From Antarcticibacterium flavum (GTDB taxonomy: Bacteria > Bacteroidota > Bacteroidia > Flavobacteriales > Flavobacteriaceae), in contig NZ_CP040812.1 of assembly GCF_006159205.1 (NCBI RefSeq), forward strand, positions 868,001 through 932,000: DNA of 64,000 nt, written 5' to 3'. Positions 9,801 to 17,657 of this stretch are shown piece by piece. The first letter of the stretch is position 1, and each line of letters opens with the position of its first letter. Made by a program: the position numbers and the translations under genes. Below the pieces are notes generated by a model, which was not told the origin of the DNA, made no database searches, and saw only the letters and a program-made list of their open reading frames with translations.

Positions 9801-10324
9801 ATAATAATCAAGCCATACGCATCAATTCCCGCACCCAGGACCCTGCCGCACCAATGGATATTGTTTTTGATAGTTTTCAAATAGAGACCATTAGTGCAAT
9901 GATCTCAAAGGATACCTTACTGGCCGGCGGAACCATAAATGGAGATGTAGTTTTTAATGATCTTGCAACTTCACCTCAATTCACATCTGAACTTACAGTA
10001 GAGAATTTTAGCTTTAAACGGGATACGGTGGGGAATCTTCAAATCGAGGTAGACAACCAGACCGCCAATACCTTGCAAGCCAGTGTTACTCTTACAGGGC
10101 AAAACAATAATATGAATATTAATGGCCTTTATGATACTACAGAAGGTGGCCTGGATTTTAATATCGACATAACACAGTTGCACATAGAAAGCGTCCAGGG
10201 CTTTTCCTTCGGAAATATTTCAGATGGAGAAGGATATGTATCGGGTAACCTGAGACTGGAAGGAACCGTGGACGAACCTACGGTACTCGGGACCTGGATT
10301 TTAATGATGTGGGCTTCACAGTGA
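6848..10324 (+). CDS. tamB: TamB, inner-membrane-anchored lipid/outer-membrane assembly protein (5' part)
   Basis: 1,158 residues. One N-terminal membrane anchor (about residues 10-28) is followed by a long series of beta-rich AsmA/TamB-type repeats, as expected for the periplasm-spanning groove of TamB. The start is TTG: an in-frame stop lies at 6833-6835, no ATG or GTG lies between, and GGGGAA sits just upstream. The frame breaks at the GGG run 10289-10291. One extra G gives GDLDFNDVGFTVTT and joins the next frame, for a total of about 1,660 residues. The neighbour tamL supplies the outer-membrane partner. Known role of the family: transport of phospholipids and/or assembly of outer-membrane proteins across the envelope. 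Confidence 0.88.
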   Translation: MKKFLRKFLKVLLWIIGSIITIILLVLLLIQIPAVQNFIKEEAVTFLEEKIETPVRIDRLEIGFPKKIILEGFYFEDQAGDTLAAGERLAVNINFYKLISSTVDIGSIELEGAVANISRNRDSVFNFDYIAEAFATDQPQDTTATMDISIGTIDLDRIRFTFNDAISKSEIDVNLHHLDTRIGTFDPDNMIYEIPSINVDGLVLRMDQGETDTAPTAAGIEETTKESPPLQLGLGSISLGNIDITFNSEEARINTAFTLQELQAEIEELQMQEEFASLSNLEVTGLKGSLLMAGTTEESSETTTTQDTTATAASGDWKVKLDNMQLQELAFKFKDENAPVQEEGINFMDLDLTGVNMDAEDFYYRQDSISGRINSFQLQDHSGLYIKQFETNFAYTGTSAYLRDLYLETPHTLLRDKIVLEYPSLESLEEDLGNALVDARLDNSRIGFQDILLFAPDLKDTNPFRSNPNAILRLDGAISGRVGDLTIDNFEASGIGNTQIAITGDITGLPDAENASYNLNINTFRTTAADINQFVPPGTIPDSIQLPETFSITGNFRGTAQNFNTNLDIQSSSGNAQIDANIDMRQENAEKYDANIALNEFDLGRLIMNDSIGELTLNIQAEGTGFDPATASATASGNIERAEYNSYIYRDLKFEGSMANGDLKAEAQMEDPNLDFGIVASGNFQGEYPSLQLEGNIHNVALDSLNLYAYPLRFEGNIVADLETADPDHLNGEIYLADLIVENGSQRFPLDTISLRSTASATIDSLVLESQFLRAKMEGDYQLTKIGPAISKTIAYYYDPTYPPDTTAAVADTAQAQQFSFNLRVNDDPILTQLMPDLELTQPLTISGRYNSTADSLTINGDIPRMRYMDYRIVNGDITVETRDNALAYEIIIDDVESPQLQLFHTELSGEIQDNTITYTLRIDDSAGDPHYRIAGDLETREGSSRVSLEIEDLLLNYDNWKIPEDNSITFGPNGVMANNFELSHNNQAIRINSRTQDPAAPMDIVFDSFQIETISAMISKDTLLAGGTINGDVVFNDLATSPQFTSELTVENFSFKRDTVGNLQIEVDNQTANTLQASVTLTGQNNNMNINGLYDTTEGGLDFNIDITQLHIESVQGFSFGNISDGEGYVSGNLRLEGTVDEPTVLGTWILMMWASQ

Positions 10325-11832
10325 CAACGCTGGATAGTTATTTTCAGAATATAAATGATCGAATTTCCTTTACTTCTGAAGGTATTAGTTTCAACCAGTT
10401 TACCATAGAGGATGAAGACAACAACGAACTGGTCCTTAATGGTTCCCTGCAAACTACAGATTATACTTCATATGGATTCGATCTCACAGTAAATGCCACA
10501 AACTTTCGGGCAATAAGCTCTACTAAAGAAGATAATGAATTCTACTATGGAGACCTGGTGCTTGATACCCGGCTTACTATTGGTGGGAATATTGACAACC
10601 CGGTTGTAAGAGGAGATATCAAAATAAAAGATGGAACAGCATTAAGTGTGGTGTTACCACAGGAGGACCCTTCTATAGCAGACAGGGAGGGAGTAGTTGA
10701 ATTTGTTGATGAAACCAGCCAACGCCTTGCAGAGATGAGGGAAATGGAAGAAACCCTGAATACCTCTCCCCTGGAAGGAATGGATGTTTCAGTCAATATT
10801 GATGTGGATGAGGAGGCAGAACTTACACTTGTAATCGATGAAGGCAATGGTGATTTCCTGAACCTGCAGGGAGAGGCGCAATTAACTGCCGGCATAGACC
10901 CTTCAGGAAGAACAAACCTTACAGGAAGATATGAGTTTACAGAGGGTGCTTATGAAATGTCATTCAATTTTATAAGAAGGCGATTTGAGATACAACCGGG
11001 GAGTTATATACAATGGACAGGCGAACCTACCAGTGCCAACATAAACATAACCGCAATTTATGAGACAGAGACTGCTCCAATTGACCTTTTAGGAAATCAA
11101 CTTGCAAATCTTTCCCAGGGGGCAAGAAACACTTATAAGCAGGATCTCCCTTTTCAAACCCATTTAATTATGACCGGGGAGCTCCTGGAACCTGAACTAA
11201 GCTTTGATATTGTCCTCCCGGACAGGAATTTTAATGTCTCCAGCGATATTATTAATAACTCCAGGGCTAAACTGGCTCAATTAAGACAGCAACCTTCAGA
11301 ATTGAACAAGCAGGTATTTGCATTACTGCTGCTCAACAGGTTTATTGGAGAGAATCCTTTTGCCAGTGAAGCCGGCGGCACCAGTGCAGAGAGTCTTGCC
11401 CGCCAGAGTGTGAGCAAGATACTCTCACAACAACTCAACGACCTGGCCGGGGACCTTATTGGAGGGGTAAAACTCGATTTTGACCTTGAATCTACTGAAG
11501 ATTATACCACGGGACAACGAGAACAAAGGACAGACCTTAATGTAGGGGTTTCCAAGTCACTGCTGGATGAAAGGTTAACAGTGACCATTGGAAGCAGTTT
11601 TGGGCTGGAAGGCCCGCAGCAGTCAAACCAGCAGGCCAATAATATTGCAGGAGACGTTGCTGTGGATTACCAGCTTTCCAAGGATGGCCGTTACAGGTTG
11701 CGGGCTTATAGAAAGAACCAGTACCAGGTAGCCCTGCAGGGACAAATAATTGAAACAGGCCTTGCCTTTATAATAACAATGGATTATAACCATTTCATGG
11801 AAATCTTTGGGAAAGATCCAGATGAGGAATAG
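10309..11832 (+). CDS. tamB: TamB C-terminal domain (3' part after frameshift)
   Basis: 507 residues that carry the conserved DUF490/TamB C-terminal region, the part that contacts the Omp85 partner. The segment ENPFASEAGG with SVSKILSQQLNDLAGDLIGG (about residues 345-385) and the final DYNHFMEIFGK are typical of this domain in the family. The apparent start at 10309 is an internal GTG (the Val of DVGF), with no promoter or ribosome-binding site of its own, so this is the 3' part of the preceding gene. The tamL start follows 12 bases after the stop, suggesting one operon. Confidence 0.88.
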   Translation: MGFTVTTLDSYFQNINDRISFTSEGISFNQFTIEDEDNNELVLNGSLQTTDYTSYGFDLTVNATNFRAISSTKEDNEFYYGDLVLDTRLTIGGNIDNPVVRGDIKIKDGTALSVVLPQEDPSIADREGVVEFVDETSQRLAEMREMEETLNTSPLEGMDVSVNIDVDEEAELTLVIDEGNGDFLNLQGEAQLTAGIDPSGRTNLTGRYEFTEGAYEMSFNFIRRRFEIQPGSYIQWTGEPTSANINITAIYETETAPIDLLGNQLANLSQGARNTYKQDLPFQTHLIMTGELLEPELSFDIVLPDRNFNVSSDIINNSRAKLAQLRQQPSELNKQVFALLLLNRFIGENPFASEAGGTSAESLARQSVSKILSQQLNDLAGDLIGGVKLDFDLESTEDYTTGQREQRTDLNVGVSKSLLDERLTVTIGSSFGLEGPQQSNQQANNIAGDVAVDYQLSKDGRYRLRAYRKNQYQVALQGQIIETGLAFIITMDYNHFMEIFGKDPDEE

Positions 11833-11844
11833 AAATTTTTAACT

Positions 11845-12999
11845 ATGAGAACAAGCAACGTTTTATATCTTTCAATGTTAATTTTGCTGTATGGATGTGG
11901 CAATGTCAAATACCTGGATGATAATGAGAGGTTGTATGTTGGCGGGGAGGTAGAAGTAGAAGGAGAGGAAATCTCACGGGGGGACCGCAAGACACTTGAA
12001 GCAAATATGGAAGGGTTATTAAGGCCGAATCCTAACACCAGTTTTTTAGGTTTAAGACCAGGACTATGGTTCTATAATATTGGAGGCGGGGAAGACGCGA
12101 CTGGAATTGGCCGCTGGATTAGGGATAACCTTGGGCAACGGCCCGTTCTATTTAGTGAAGTAGATCTTGATTACAACGCCGATCTTATCCAGGGATATGC
12201 TGAGAACCGTGGCTATTTTAATGCGCGTTCCATTCCAGACTCTACAGAAAATAATAAAAAGGTCACCGCTGAATATACCGTTAGGCTGGGAAGCCAATAC
12301 CTCATAAAAGAATTATCCTTTCCTACAGACTCTATTCCCATAACAAAGGATATAAAAGAAACCCGGGAGAATTCCCTGCTTAAGGTTGGAGAACCATATG
12401 ACCTTGATGTGATAAGAAATGAACGTGTAAGAATAGATGCTACCCTTAAAGAGAATGGCTATTACTTCTTTAACCCGGATTATTTACTTGCCAGAGTTGA
12501 CAGCACAGCCGGCGATAAAGAAGTTTCTCTGGACCTGGTTTTAAAAGATATAACCCCGGCACAGGCAAAGGAACAATACACCATCAATAAGATCTTTATT
12601 TATCCCGATCATTCTCTTACTGGAGATACTATTCCTGTGACCTCCCGTACAGGAGAAAATTTTGAGGACCTCACCATCTTTGATCCTGATAATAAGTTCA
12701 AACCAAAATTATTTCACCGTTCACTTAGATTTGAGGAGGGTGAGTTATACAACCGGGTTGATCATAACAAAACTATAAACAGGCTGGTAAATTTGGGCAT
12801 CTTTAGGTTTGTAGATAACCAGTTCAAGGTATCAGATTCTGTTGAGAATGCGTTGGATGTATATTATTACCTCACTCCAATGCAAAAGAAATCGATAAGG
12901 CTGGAGCTGCTGGGGAAAACAAATTCTGCCAATTACGCCGGGTCTGAGGTAAATTTAAGCTGGAGCAACAGGAATACATTCCGGGGGCAGAGCTTTTGA
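11845..12999 (+). CDS. tamL: TamL, lipoprotein Omp85-family partner of TamB: POTRA region (5' part)
   Basis: 384 residues. The N-terminus MRTSNVLYLSMLILLYGC is an SpII signal with the lipobox ending at Cys18, so the protein should be a lipoprotein. This lipidated version of TamA, called TamL, is the form known from Bacteroidota. Residues about 30-340 are POTRA-like repeats. The last part (EVNLSWSNRNTFRG) is the first strand of the beta barrel. The frame then breaks at the G5 run 12983-12987. One extra G gives FRGAELLTISAFAGY and joins the next frame, making a protein of about 760 residues. It is coupled to tamB (12-base gap). Confidence 0.87.
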   Translation: MRTSNVLYLSMLILLYGCGNVKYLDDNERLYVGGEVEVEGEEISRGDRKTLEANMEGLLRPNPNTSFLGLRPGLWFYNIGGGEDATGIGRWIRDNLGQRPVLFSEVDLDYNADLIQGYAENRGYFNARSIPDSTENNKKVTAEYTVRLGSQYLIKELSFPTDSIPITKDIKETRENSLLKVGEPYDLDVIRNERVRIDATLKENGYYFFNPDYLLARVDSTAGDKEVSLDLVLKDITPAQAKEQYTINKIFIYPDHSLTGDTIPVTSRTGENFEDLTIFDPDNKFKPKLFHRSLRFEEGELYNRVDHNKTINRLVNLGIFRFVDNQFKVSDSVENALDVYYYLTPMQKKSIRLELLGKTNSANYAGSEVNLSWSNRNTFRGQSF

Positions 13000-14129
13000 C
13001 AATATCAGCCTTTGCAGGGTATGAAGCCCAGATATCCGGGCAGAACCAGGGCTTTAATATCTTCAGGATTGGTGGGGAAGCAAATCTCACCTGGCCCAAA
13101 CTTGTTACACCTTTTAATATAATATCCAACAGTGCCTTTGTGCCCCGCACCCGTGCCACCCTGGGATATGAGTACCAGGCAAGGACACAACTATATGGCC
13201 TTAACTCTTTTAAAGCATCTTTTGGATACCTCTGGAAGGAAAATGTAAGGAAGGAACACAGGCTTAATGTTATGGATATAAATTATGTAAGCCCTTTTAA
13301 TATATCTGATCTTTACAGGGAACAAATGGAGATAAATCCAAACCTGGCAAGGATCATCGAAAGACAGCTCATTTTTGGGCCTACCTATACTTTTACATAC
13401 ACCAATACAATGCAAACTGCACGGAAGCATACTTTCTACTACCAGGGGCATGCAGACCTGGCAGGAAATATCACCGGCCTGGTAACAGGGGCAGACATTG
13501 ATAGCGGGGATCCTGTAACTATTTTTGATGTGCCGTTTAGCCAGTATGCAAAAATTGAGAACGACTTCAGGCATTACTGGAGATTAAACAGGAGTCTTGA
13601 TCTTGCCAGCAGGATAGATATAGGTTTGGGATTTCCTTATGGGAATTCCAGGGAACTTCCATTTATCAAACAATTCTTTATGGGAGGTGTAAACAGTATA
13701 AGGGCGTTTAGAGCACGATCCATTGGACCCGGTACTTACGATCCACAGGCAGAGGCTTCGAGTTTTTTACCAGATCAATCTGGTGACATAAAACTGGAGC
13801 TTAATACTGAATTACGGCAGCACCTCTTTAGTGTCGTAGAAGGTGCCCTGTTTGTAGATGCGGGAAATATATGGCTAATGAATGAAGATCCCAATAAGCC
13901 GGGAGCTGAGTTCACCGGGGATTTTTTAAAACAACTGGCAGTAGGAACAGGTTTTGGATTAAGGTTTGATTTTAATTTCCTCATCCTGCGTACAGACCTC
14001 GCATTTCCTTTAAGGATCCCTCACCGACCTGAAGGTGATCGTTGGGTATTCGACAATATTGATTTTGGCAGCAGTAACTGGAGAAAGGAGAACCTGGTGT
14101 TTAATTTAGCGATTGGGTATCCGTTCTAG
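12996..14129 (+). CDS. tamL: TamL beta-barrel domain (3' part after frameshift)
   Basis: 377 residues of an Omp85-type 16-strand barrel. The diagnostic loop-6 region is visible as GGVNSIRAFRARSIGPG (about residues 227-243), with the conserved R-[AG]-F-type motif. The barrel closes with the terminal aromatic residue in LVFNLAIGYPF, the usual outer-membrane insertion signal. The apparent start (TTG at 12996) is internal and has no independent initiation site, so this is the barrel of the same protein as the preceding frame. The stop at 14127-14129 is followed by repeat-rich non-coding DNA. Confidence 0.87.
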   Translation: MTISAFAGYEAQISGQNQGFNIFRIGGEANLTWPKLVTPFNIISNSAFVPRTRATLGYEYQARTQLYGLNSFKASFGYLWKENVRKEHRLNVMDINYVSPFNISDLYREQMEINPNLARIIERQLIFGPTYTFTYTNTMQTARKHTFYYQGHADLAGNITGLVTGADIDSGDPVTIFDVPFSQYAKIENDFRHYWRLNRSLDLASRIDIGLGFPYGNSRELPFIKQFFMGGVNSIRAFRARSIGPGTYDPQAEASSFLPDQSGDIKLELNTELRQHLFSVVEGALFVDAGNIWLMNEDPNKPGAEFTGDFLKQLAVGTGFGLRFDFNFLILRTDLAFPLRIPHRPEGDRWVFDNIDFGSSNWRKENLVFNLAIGYPF

Positions 14130-14160
14130 ATGGTAGTCGTTAGACGTTAGAGGGTTTTCT

Positions 14161-14181
14161 GTTTACCGTTTACCGTTTACC
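14161..14181. repeat. Short tandem repeat, three copies of GTTTACC
   Basis: Three perfect 7-base units followed by a decayed fourth (GTTTTCT), directly after the tamL stop. Confidence 0.8.
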
Positions 14182-14570
14182 GTTTTCTATTTGGAATTGG
14201 GAATTTGGTGACATTGGTGTCCGATTATAATAATGTGAATTTACGTTAAGTCCTGCTACATATAGTCCGGGGTCTTATCAACTTCCACCGGGGGTGGCTT
14301 TAAATCTAAAATAATTTAAAAAGATCCAGGCGTTTTAAAATTAGGTAAATACCTGATTTACAAAGACATAAATTTTAGTCCAGGTTCTATATTCTAGCAG
14401 CGGAAGCGGTCTAGACTCTATTACCGGGCAACAATGATTTGGTGCCTGGAATTTGAAAATAGCTTAATCCTTCTTTTTTCGAGGATAACCATATTTAACC
14501 ACTGAGTTTTTAAAGGAGTTTGAAATAGAGTTTCACGGAGTTTTACCCAATAAATTGACCAGCAGTTTCT

Positions 14571-14596
14571 ACTCCCCCTTTGGGGGCCGGGGGGAT
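14571..14596. repeat. C/G-rich interspersed palindrome
   Basis: CTCCCCCTTTGGGGGCCGG followed by GGGG. CCCCC and GGGGG pair around TTT. A similar sequence is found inside the aminotransferase gene near 63857-63893. Confidence 0.6.
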
Positions 14597-14620
14597 AAAA
14601 AAAGGGGCCGAAGCCCCTTA
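14597..14620 (-). terminator. Rho-independent terminator of the small lipoprotein gene
   Basis: On the minus strand GGGGC-TTCG-GCCCC is followed by seven T. The UUCG tetraloop makes this a very stable hairpin. It lies 39 bases past the stop. Confidence 0.9.
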
Positions 14621-14658
14621 AAACGATTTGATCTCCCCTGGGAGAACCATCTATATTT

Positions 14659-14859
14659 TTATTCTACTATTGTAGCCTCTTCAGCAGAAGTAGTATCTAC
14701 TTCTTCCACAGGAGCTTCTTCAATTACTTCCTCTTCCATTACAGGAGATTCCATAACTTCAGTTTGAGTATCCTCAGTAGTTTCTACTGTAGTTTCTTTA
14801 CAAGAAGTAAAGCCAAAAACTAATGCGATAGCTGCAAAAGTCAAAATTGATTTTTTCAT
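14659..14859 (-). CDS. Small acidic lipoprotein, function unknown
   Basis: 66 residues. The start at 14859 is chosen because MKKSILTFAAIALVFGFTSC is a clean SpII signal with Cys20 as the lipidated residue. An upstream in-frame ATG (14916) would add 19 residues before the signal and lies upstream of the promoter. The mature part is about 46 residues of almost only Glu, Thr, Val and a few Asp/Ser/Pro, for example VMEEEVIEEAPVEEV. It is low-complexity and strongly acidic, with no known domain. It has its own promoter and a strong terminator, so it is an independent and possibly well-expressed transcript. It is probably anchored in the outer or inner membrane facing the periplasm. I do not recognise a function. 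Confidence 0.75.
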   Translation of the reverse strand: MKKSILTFAAIALVFGFTSCKETTVETTEDTQTEVMESPVMEEEVIEEAPVEEVDTTSAEEATIVE

Positions 14860-14890
14860 TTGAAAAATAATTATTGTTTGATTTGTATGC

Positions 14891-14898
14891 CAAATGTA
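14891..14898 (-). promoter_or_regulatory. Bacteroidota -7 promoter element for the small lipoprotein gene
   Basis: TACATTTG on the minus strand, an exact TAnnTTTG match, 32 bases before the ATG. A partial -33 element (ATTG) lies 17 bases upstream. Confidence 0.55.
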
Positions 14899-15001
14899 TG
14901 TGATTTTCACACACAATTAACATCCACATAAAAATATTTTTTTCCTTATTTCAAACGTTTGCAGCCAACATTTATATATTTTTTTCTATTCCAAATTTTC
15001 G

Positions 15002-15041
15002 TAAAAAAGGAAAGGAAGCCATAAAATGACTTCCTTTTTAT
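15002..15041 (-). terminator. Terminator of the VWA-like lipoprotein gene
   Basis: On the minus strand AAAAAGGAAGTC and GGCTTCCTTTCC pair imperfectly around ATTTTAT and are followed by TTTTTTAC. It lies about 27 bases past the stop. Confidence 0.65.
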
Positions 15042-15067
15042 ATAAATTTCTCTATTTAAATATTAAT

Positions 15068-16648
15068 TTATAACTGGTATCCAAGATCCTGTAATGCCTC
15101 AATGATCAAATCCAGATAATATTGTGGGGTGTTGCCATCATCAACATTATACTTGAAACCTACTTCACTGCGATCTGAAAGTCCGAATGCGCCGGCGTAA
15201 TTACCGGTTCCATTTTGTACATACTCAATAAGGTTCTTGTAATTAAGTCCTGCCTGGATCGAATTCTCCACCTGGAAGATCACCCCGCTGTAGCTATTCC
15301 CGGGGAAATTGGCAAGCCTGCTTCTAAATTCAGTTATATCGGCATCAAAACCACTTGTCCTGGTGGAATTCTCATCCCAGCCGGCACCCAGACCATGATA
15401 AACAGCATGCGCCTCATCCTGGAAAACCAGGGAGATCACATTGCCTGTAGGCGCTGCACCTTCGATATTGAGGAATTGGAAGGTCCTTTCTGATGCCCGG
15501 GAAACTACCTGAACTCTATCATCATATAAATCGTCGTCATTGTCATACAAAGCGATCAAAGCCTCTTTTAAAATAGTATTACGCATAGTTTGTAATGGGC
15601 TTAAAGTAGAATTCATAGATCCTGAAGAGTCAAAATAAATATAAATCTGAGTATCCCTGTCAATTACTGGAGGAGTGCCGGTGGTTGGTTCTCCAAACAA
15701 ATCTGGTGAGTCCATGGATCCACAGCCATATCTTAGGTGATAATAATTTGAATCATCTTCACCAATATGCAGGTCTCTCACGTCCTGGTCTGTGATCACG
15801 CCTTCCCTTATAACCGTTTCTGTTACATCTCCATAAGCATCAGAATTTAAAAGAGTAATCTGGAAATAGTATTCATCATCTCCAGAAGTATCGGGTAAGT
15901 AAAAACATACCGGGCTTGAGGCATATTCCCCAAGATCGTTTAGCTCTACCGTATTGGTAACTCCACTGTAGAGAACAAAACCCATTTGCCCATCGCTGTA
16001 ATTCCAAACGTTGACACTATACTCGGCAGGATAATGTCTTCCGGTTTCATCACAATAATTTCCGAAGATACAGAATTGTATAGCCTGTGTAGCATCAAGC
16101 TGGAAGAATAGATATCCATAGGCATTTACCAGCCTGTCTTCATAACAAAGTACACTTACATCAACATATTTCTTTACCCCGGCTCCCAGGGAAATATCCA
16201 GCGGCAACGGGTAATCTACCCATGGAGACATTTCACTACCTGCAATTGGAGCTACCCAAATCACGGTGCCGTCCATTGAGTGAACAGAAAAATACTCCAG
16301 GGTATAATCGCCCGGCTCAAGTTCCAGCTCTGCCACCTCTTCAGTGAATAACTGTCCTGCAACCAGATCGATCCTGAAAGGGTCCCCTTCTGTTCCTACC
16401 ACGTCCACTCCCCCACTGGAAAGAATGATCTCCACATAAACCACGTCGTCATCTGAACAGGCAGGAATATCTCCCACAACCTGTTTTAATTCACTACGAT
16501 TAACATTTAGATCTTTTAAAAGTGCCCCGAACGAAAGGGTTGCTTTTTCATTCTCTGGAGCAATCAACCCCTGCTCCTCTGTACTACAAGATGTAAAGAA
16601 CAAGGCAAAGACGACCAGAAAACATGTGTAAAGTTTTAAGTTTTTCAT
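15068..16648 (-). CDS. Lipoprotein with a von Willebrand factor A-like domain
   Basis: 526 residues. The SpII signal ends in FALFFTSC (Cys21). Residues about 60-330 are beta-rich and carry several Cys residues; I do not recognise a family there. Residues about 340-520 look like a VWA domain: the metal-binding motif DSSGSM (DxSxS) follows strands of the IYIYF type, and an alternating helix/strand pattern follows. A surface-exposed or periplasmic binding protein is the plausible reading. The C-terminus (LDLIIEALQDLGYQL) shows no sorting domain. Monocistronic: terminator downstream and about 260 non-coding bases upstream. Function unknown. Confidence 0.78.
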   Translation of the reverse strand: MKNLKLYTCFLVVFALFFTSCSTEEQGLIAPENEKATLSFGALLKDLNVNRSELKQVVGDIPACSDDDVVYVEIILSSGGVDVVGTEGDPFRIDLVAGQLFTEEVAELELEPGDYTLEYFSVHSMDGTVIWVAPIAGSEMSPWVDYPLPLDISLGAGVKKYVDVSVLCYEDRLVNAYGYLFFQLDATQAIQFCIFGNYCDETGRHYPAEYSVNVWNYSDGQMGFVLYSGVTNTVELNDLGEYASSPVCFYLPDTSGDDEYYFQITLLNSDAYGDVTETVIREGVITDQDVRDLHIGEDDSNYYHLRYGCGSMDSPDLFGEPTTGTPPVIDRDTQIYIYFDSSGSMNSTLSPLQTMRNTILKEALIALYDNDDDLYDDRVQVVSRASERTFQFLNIEGAAPTGNVISLVFQDEAHAVYHGLGAGWDENSTRTSGFDADITEFRSRLANFPGNSYSGVIFQVENSIQAGLNYKNLIEYVQNGTGNYAGAFGLSDRSEVGFKYNVDDGNTPQYYLDLIIEALQDLGYQL

Positions 16649-16908
16649 AATTAAAAATATATTTAGATGGTTAATTTTCTTAAAATTAAAGTTTTAATAA
16701 TCAAAGAGTTATAGGTGAAAACCCTAGTTTTTGCTAAAATTTTAAGAATTTGTCCGTAGACTAATTAATATTTTCTTTTGAAAAGCCTGATCGTTTGCGA
16801 AAATGAAGGGTTTTTCTGGTGGCAGAGGTAGGATGATATAATTGCTTCCTCAATTACAGGGAATAAAATCTTGTTGTATATTAGTATACATCCTTAAAAA
16901 ATATTGAT

Positions 16909-17334
16909 ATGGCATCAACACTACACCATCGCCGCTCTGCAAATGAGAAGAACATTGAGGAACTCCAGGATGATACATCCAGATGGGAAGACCTATTCCA
17001 GATCAATACTGAAGAAATACGTTTCCTTCAAAAATTTTTATCCTCAGATATCTTTGAAGGTAATCTTCCCAACCTCTATGAGAAGCTTCAGGATTTCTTT
17101 ACGGAAGTGGAGGAGCTAAAGACTGAAAAGATGGAGTTGCACGAGCAGTTACGCAATCATAAGAACGATCTTAATGGTATGATGGAGTGTGAGGATATAA
17201 GTTGCGAAACCTTTTACTACACCCAACATCAAAATCTCACTGATAAAATTGAAAGACACCTGGAAAAAGTACAGGATCTAAAGATGAAGATCATTAGATT
17301 CAGCACCCCGCTCTTAAAGAAAAATAATAATTAA
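16909..17334 (+). CDS. Small coiled-coil protein, function unknown
   Basis: 141 residues with no signal peptide or membrane segment, so cytoplasmic. It is strongly charged with heptad-like patterns (about residues 12-45, 55-90 and 108-135). Two Cys lie in the middle (CEDISC, about 100-105). I do not recognise a family. The start ATG at 16909 is preceded by an A-rich stretch (CTTAAAAAATATTGAT), usual for strong Bacteroidota translation starts. It lies alone between the divergent lipoprotein gene and proC. Codon use looks like its neighbours, so I take it as real but uncharacterised. Confidence 0.65.
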   Translation: MASTLHHRRSANEKNIEELQDDTSRWEDLFQINTEEIRFLQKFLSSDIFEGNLPNLYEKLQDFFTEVEELKTEKMELHEQLRNHKNDLNGMMECEDISCETFYYTQHQNLTDKIERHLEKVQDLKMKIIRFSTPLLKKNNN

Positions 17335-17657
17335 GTGACATAATTGCAGGAAGTGCGACATACAGGCGCATTGAGAAAATGTATATTTTATTTTTCTTTT
17401 ATTTATTTTTCTACTCTCAACAGGCTTAATTTTTGCTTCTCACAAAGACTTAGAGTTCGCAAGTGCCTATTTCTAAAGGGATTTTCCTTCCCACACTTCG
17501 AATAAATTTTCTCCTATATTTCTTTCTCTCTCATAAAAGGGCTTCTTTCTTAAAATTTTAAAGATTACCCCCTGGATTGCATGGTCTTTGCGCCTATAGG
17601 GTGAAAATAAATTGATCTATAATTAGATCTGGAAATTTAATAATCAAAAAATAAGGA
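17335..17657. other. Intergenic stretch before proC, no gene seen
   Basis: About 320 AT-rich bases. A pyrimidine-rich segment (about 17390-17550) on the plus strand and a phrase near 17445-17470 resembling degenerate intergenic repeats of this group are seen. No convincing promoter or terminator. Confidence 0.45.

Larger units (their letters stand above)
14130..14596. other. Non-coding stretch with decayed repeats
   Basis: About 470 bases without a gene. It holds the GTTTACC tandem repeat (14161-14181), a TCTAGACTCTA motif near 14410 that resembles copies near 40710, an imperfect GAGTTT...CACGGAGTT segment (about 14500-14545), and a C/G-rich palindrome at 14571-14596. Confidence 0.6.

Noticed and set aside
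14659..14916. Longer start (14916) for the small lipoprotein
   Set aside because: It would put 19 residues before the SpII signal and start upstream of the promoter's -7 element.
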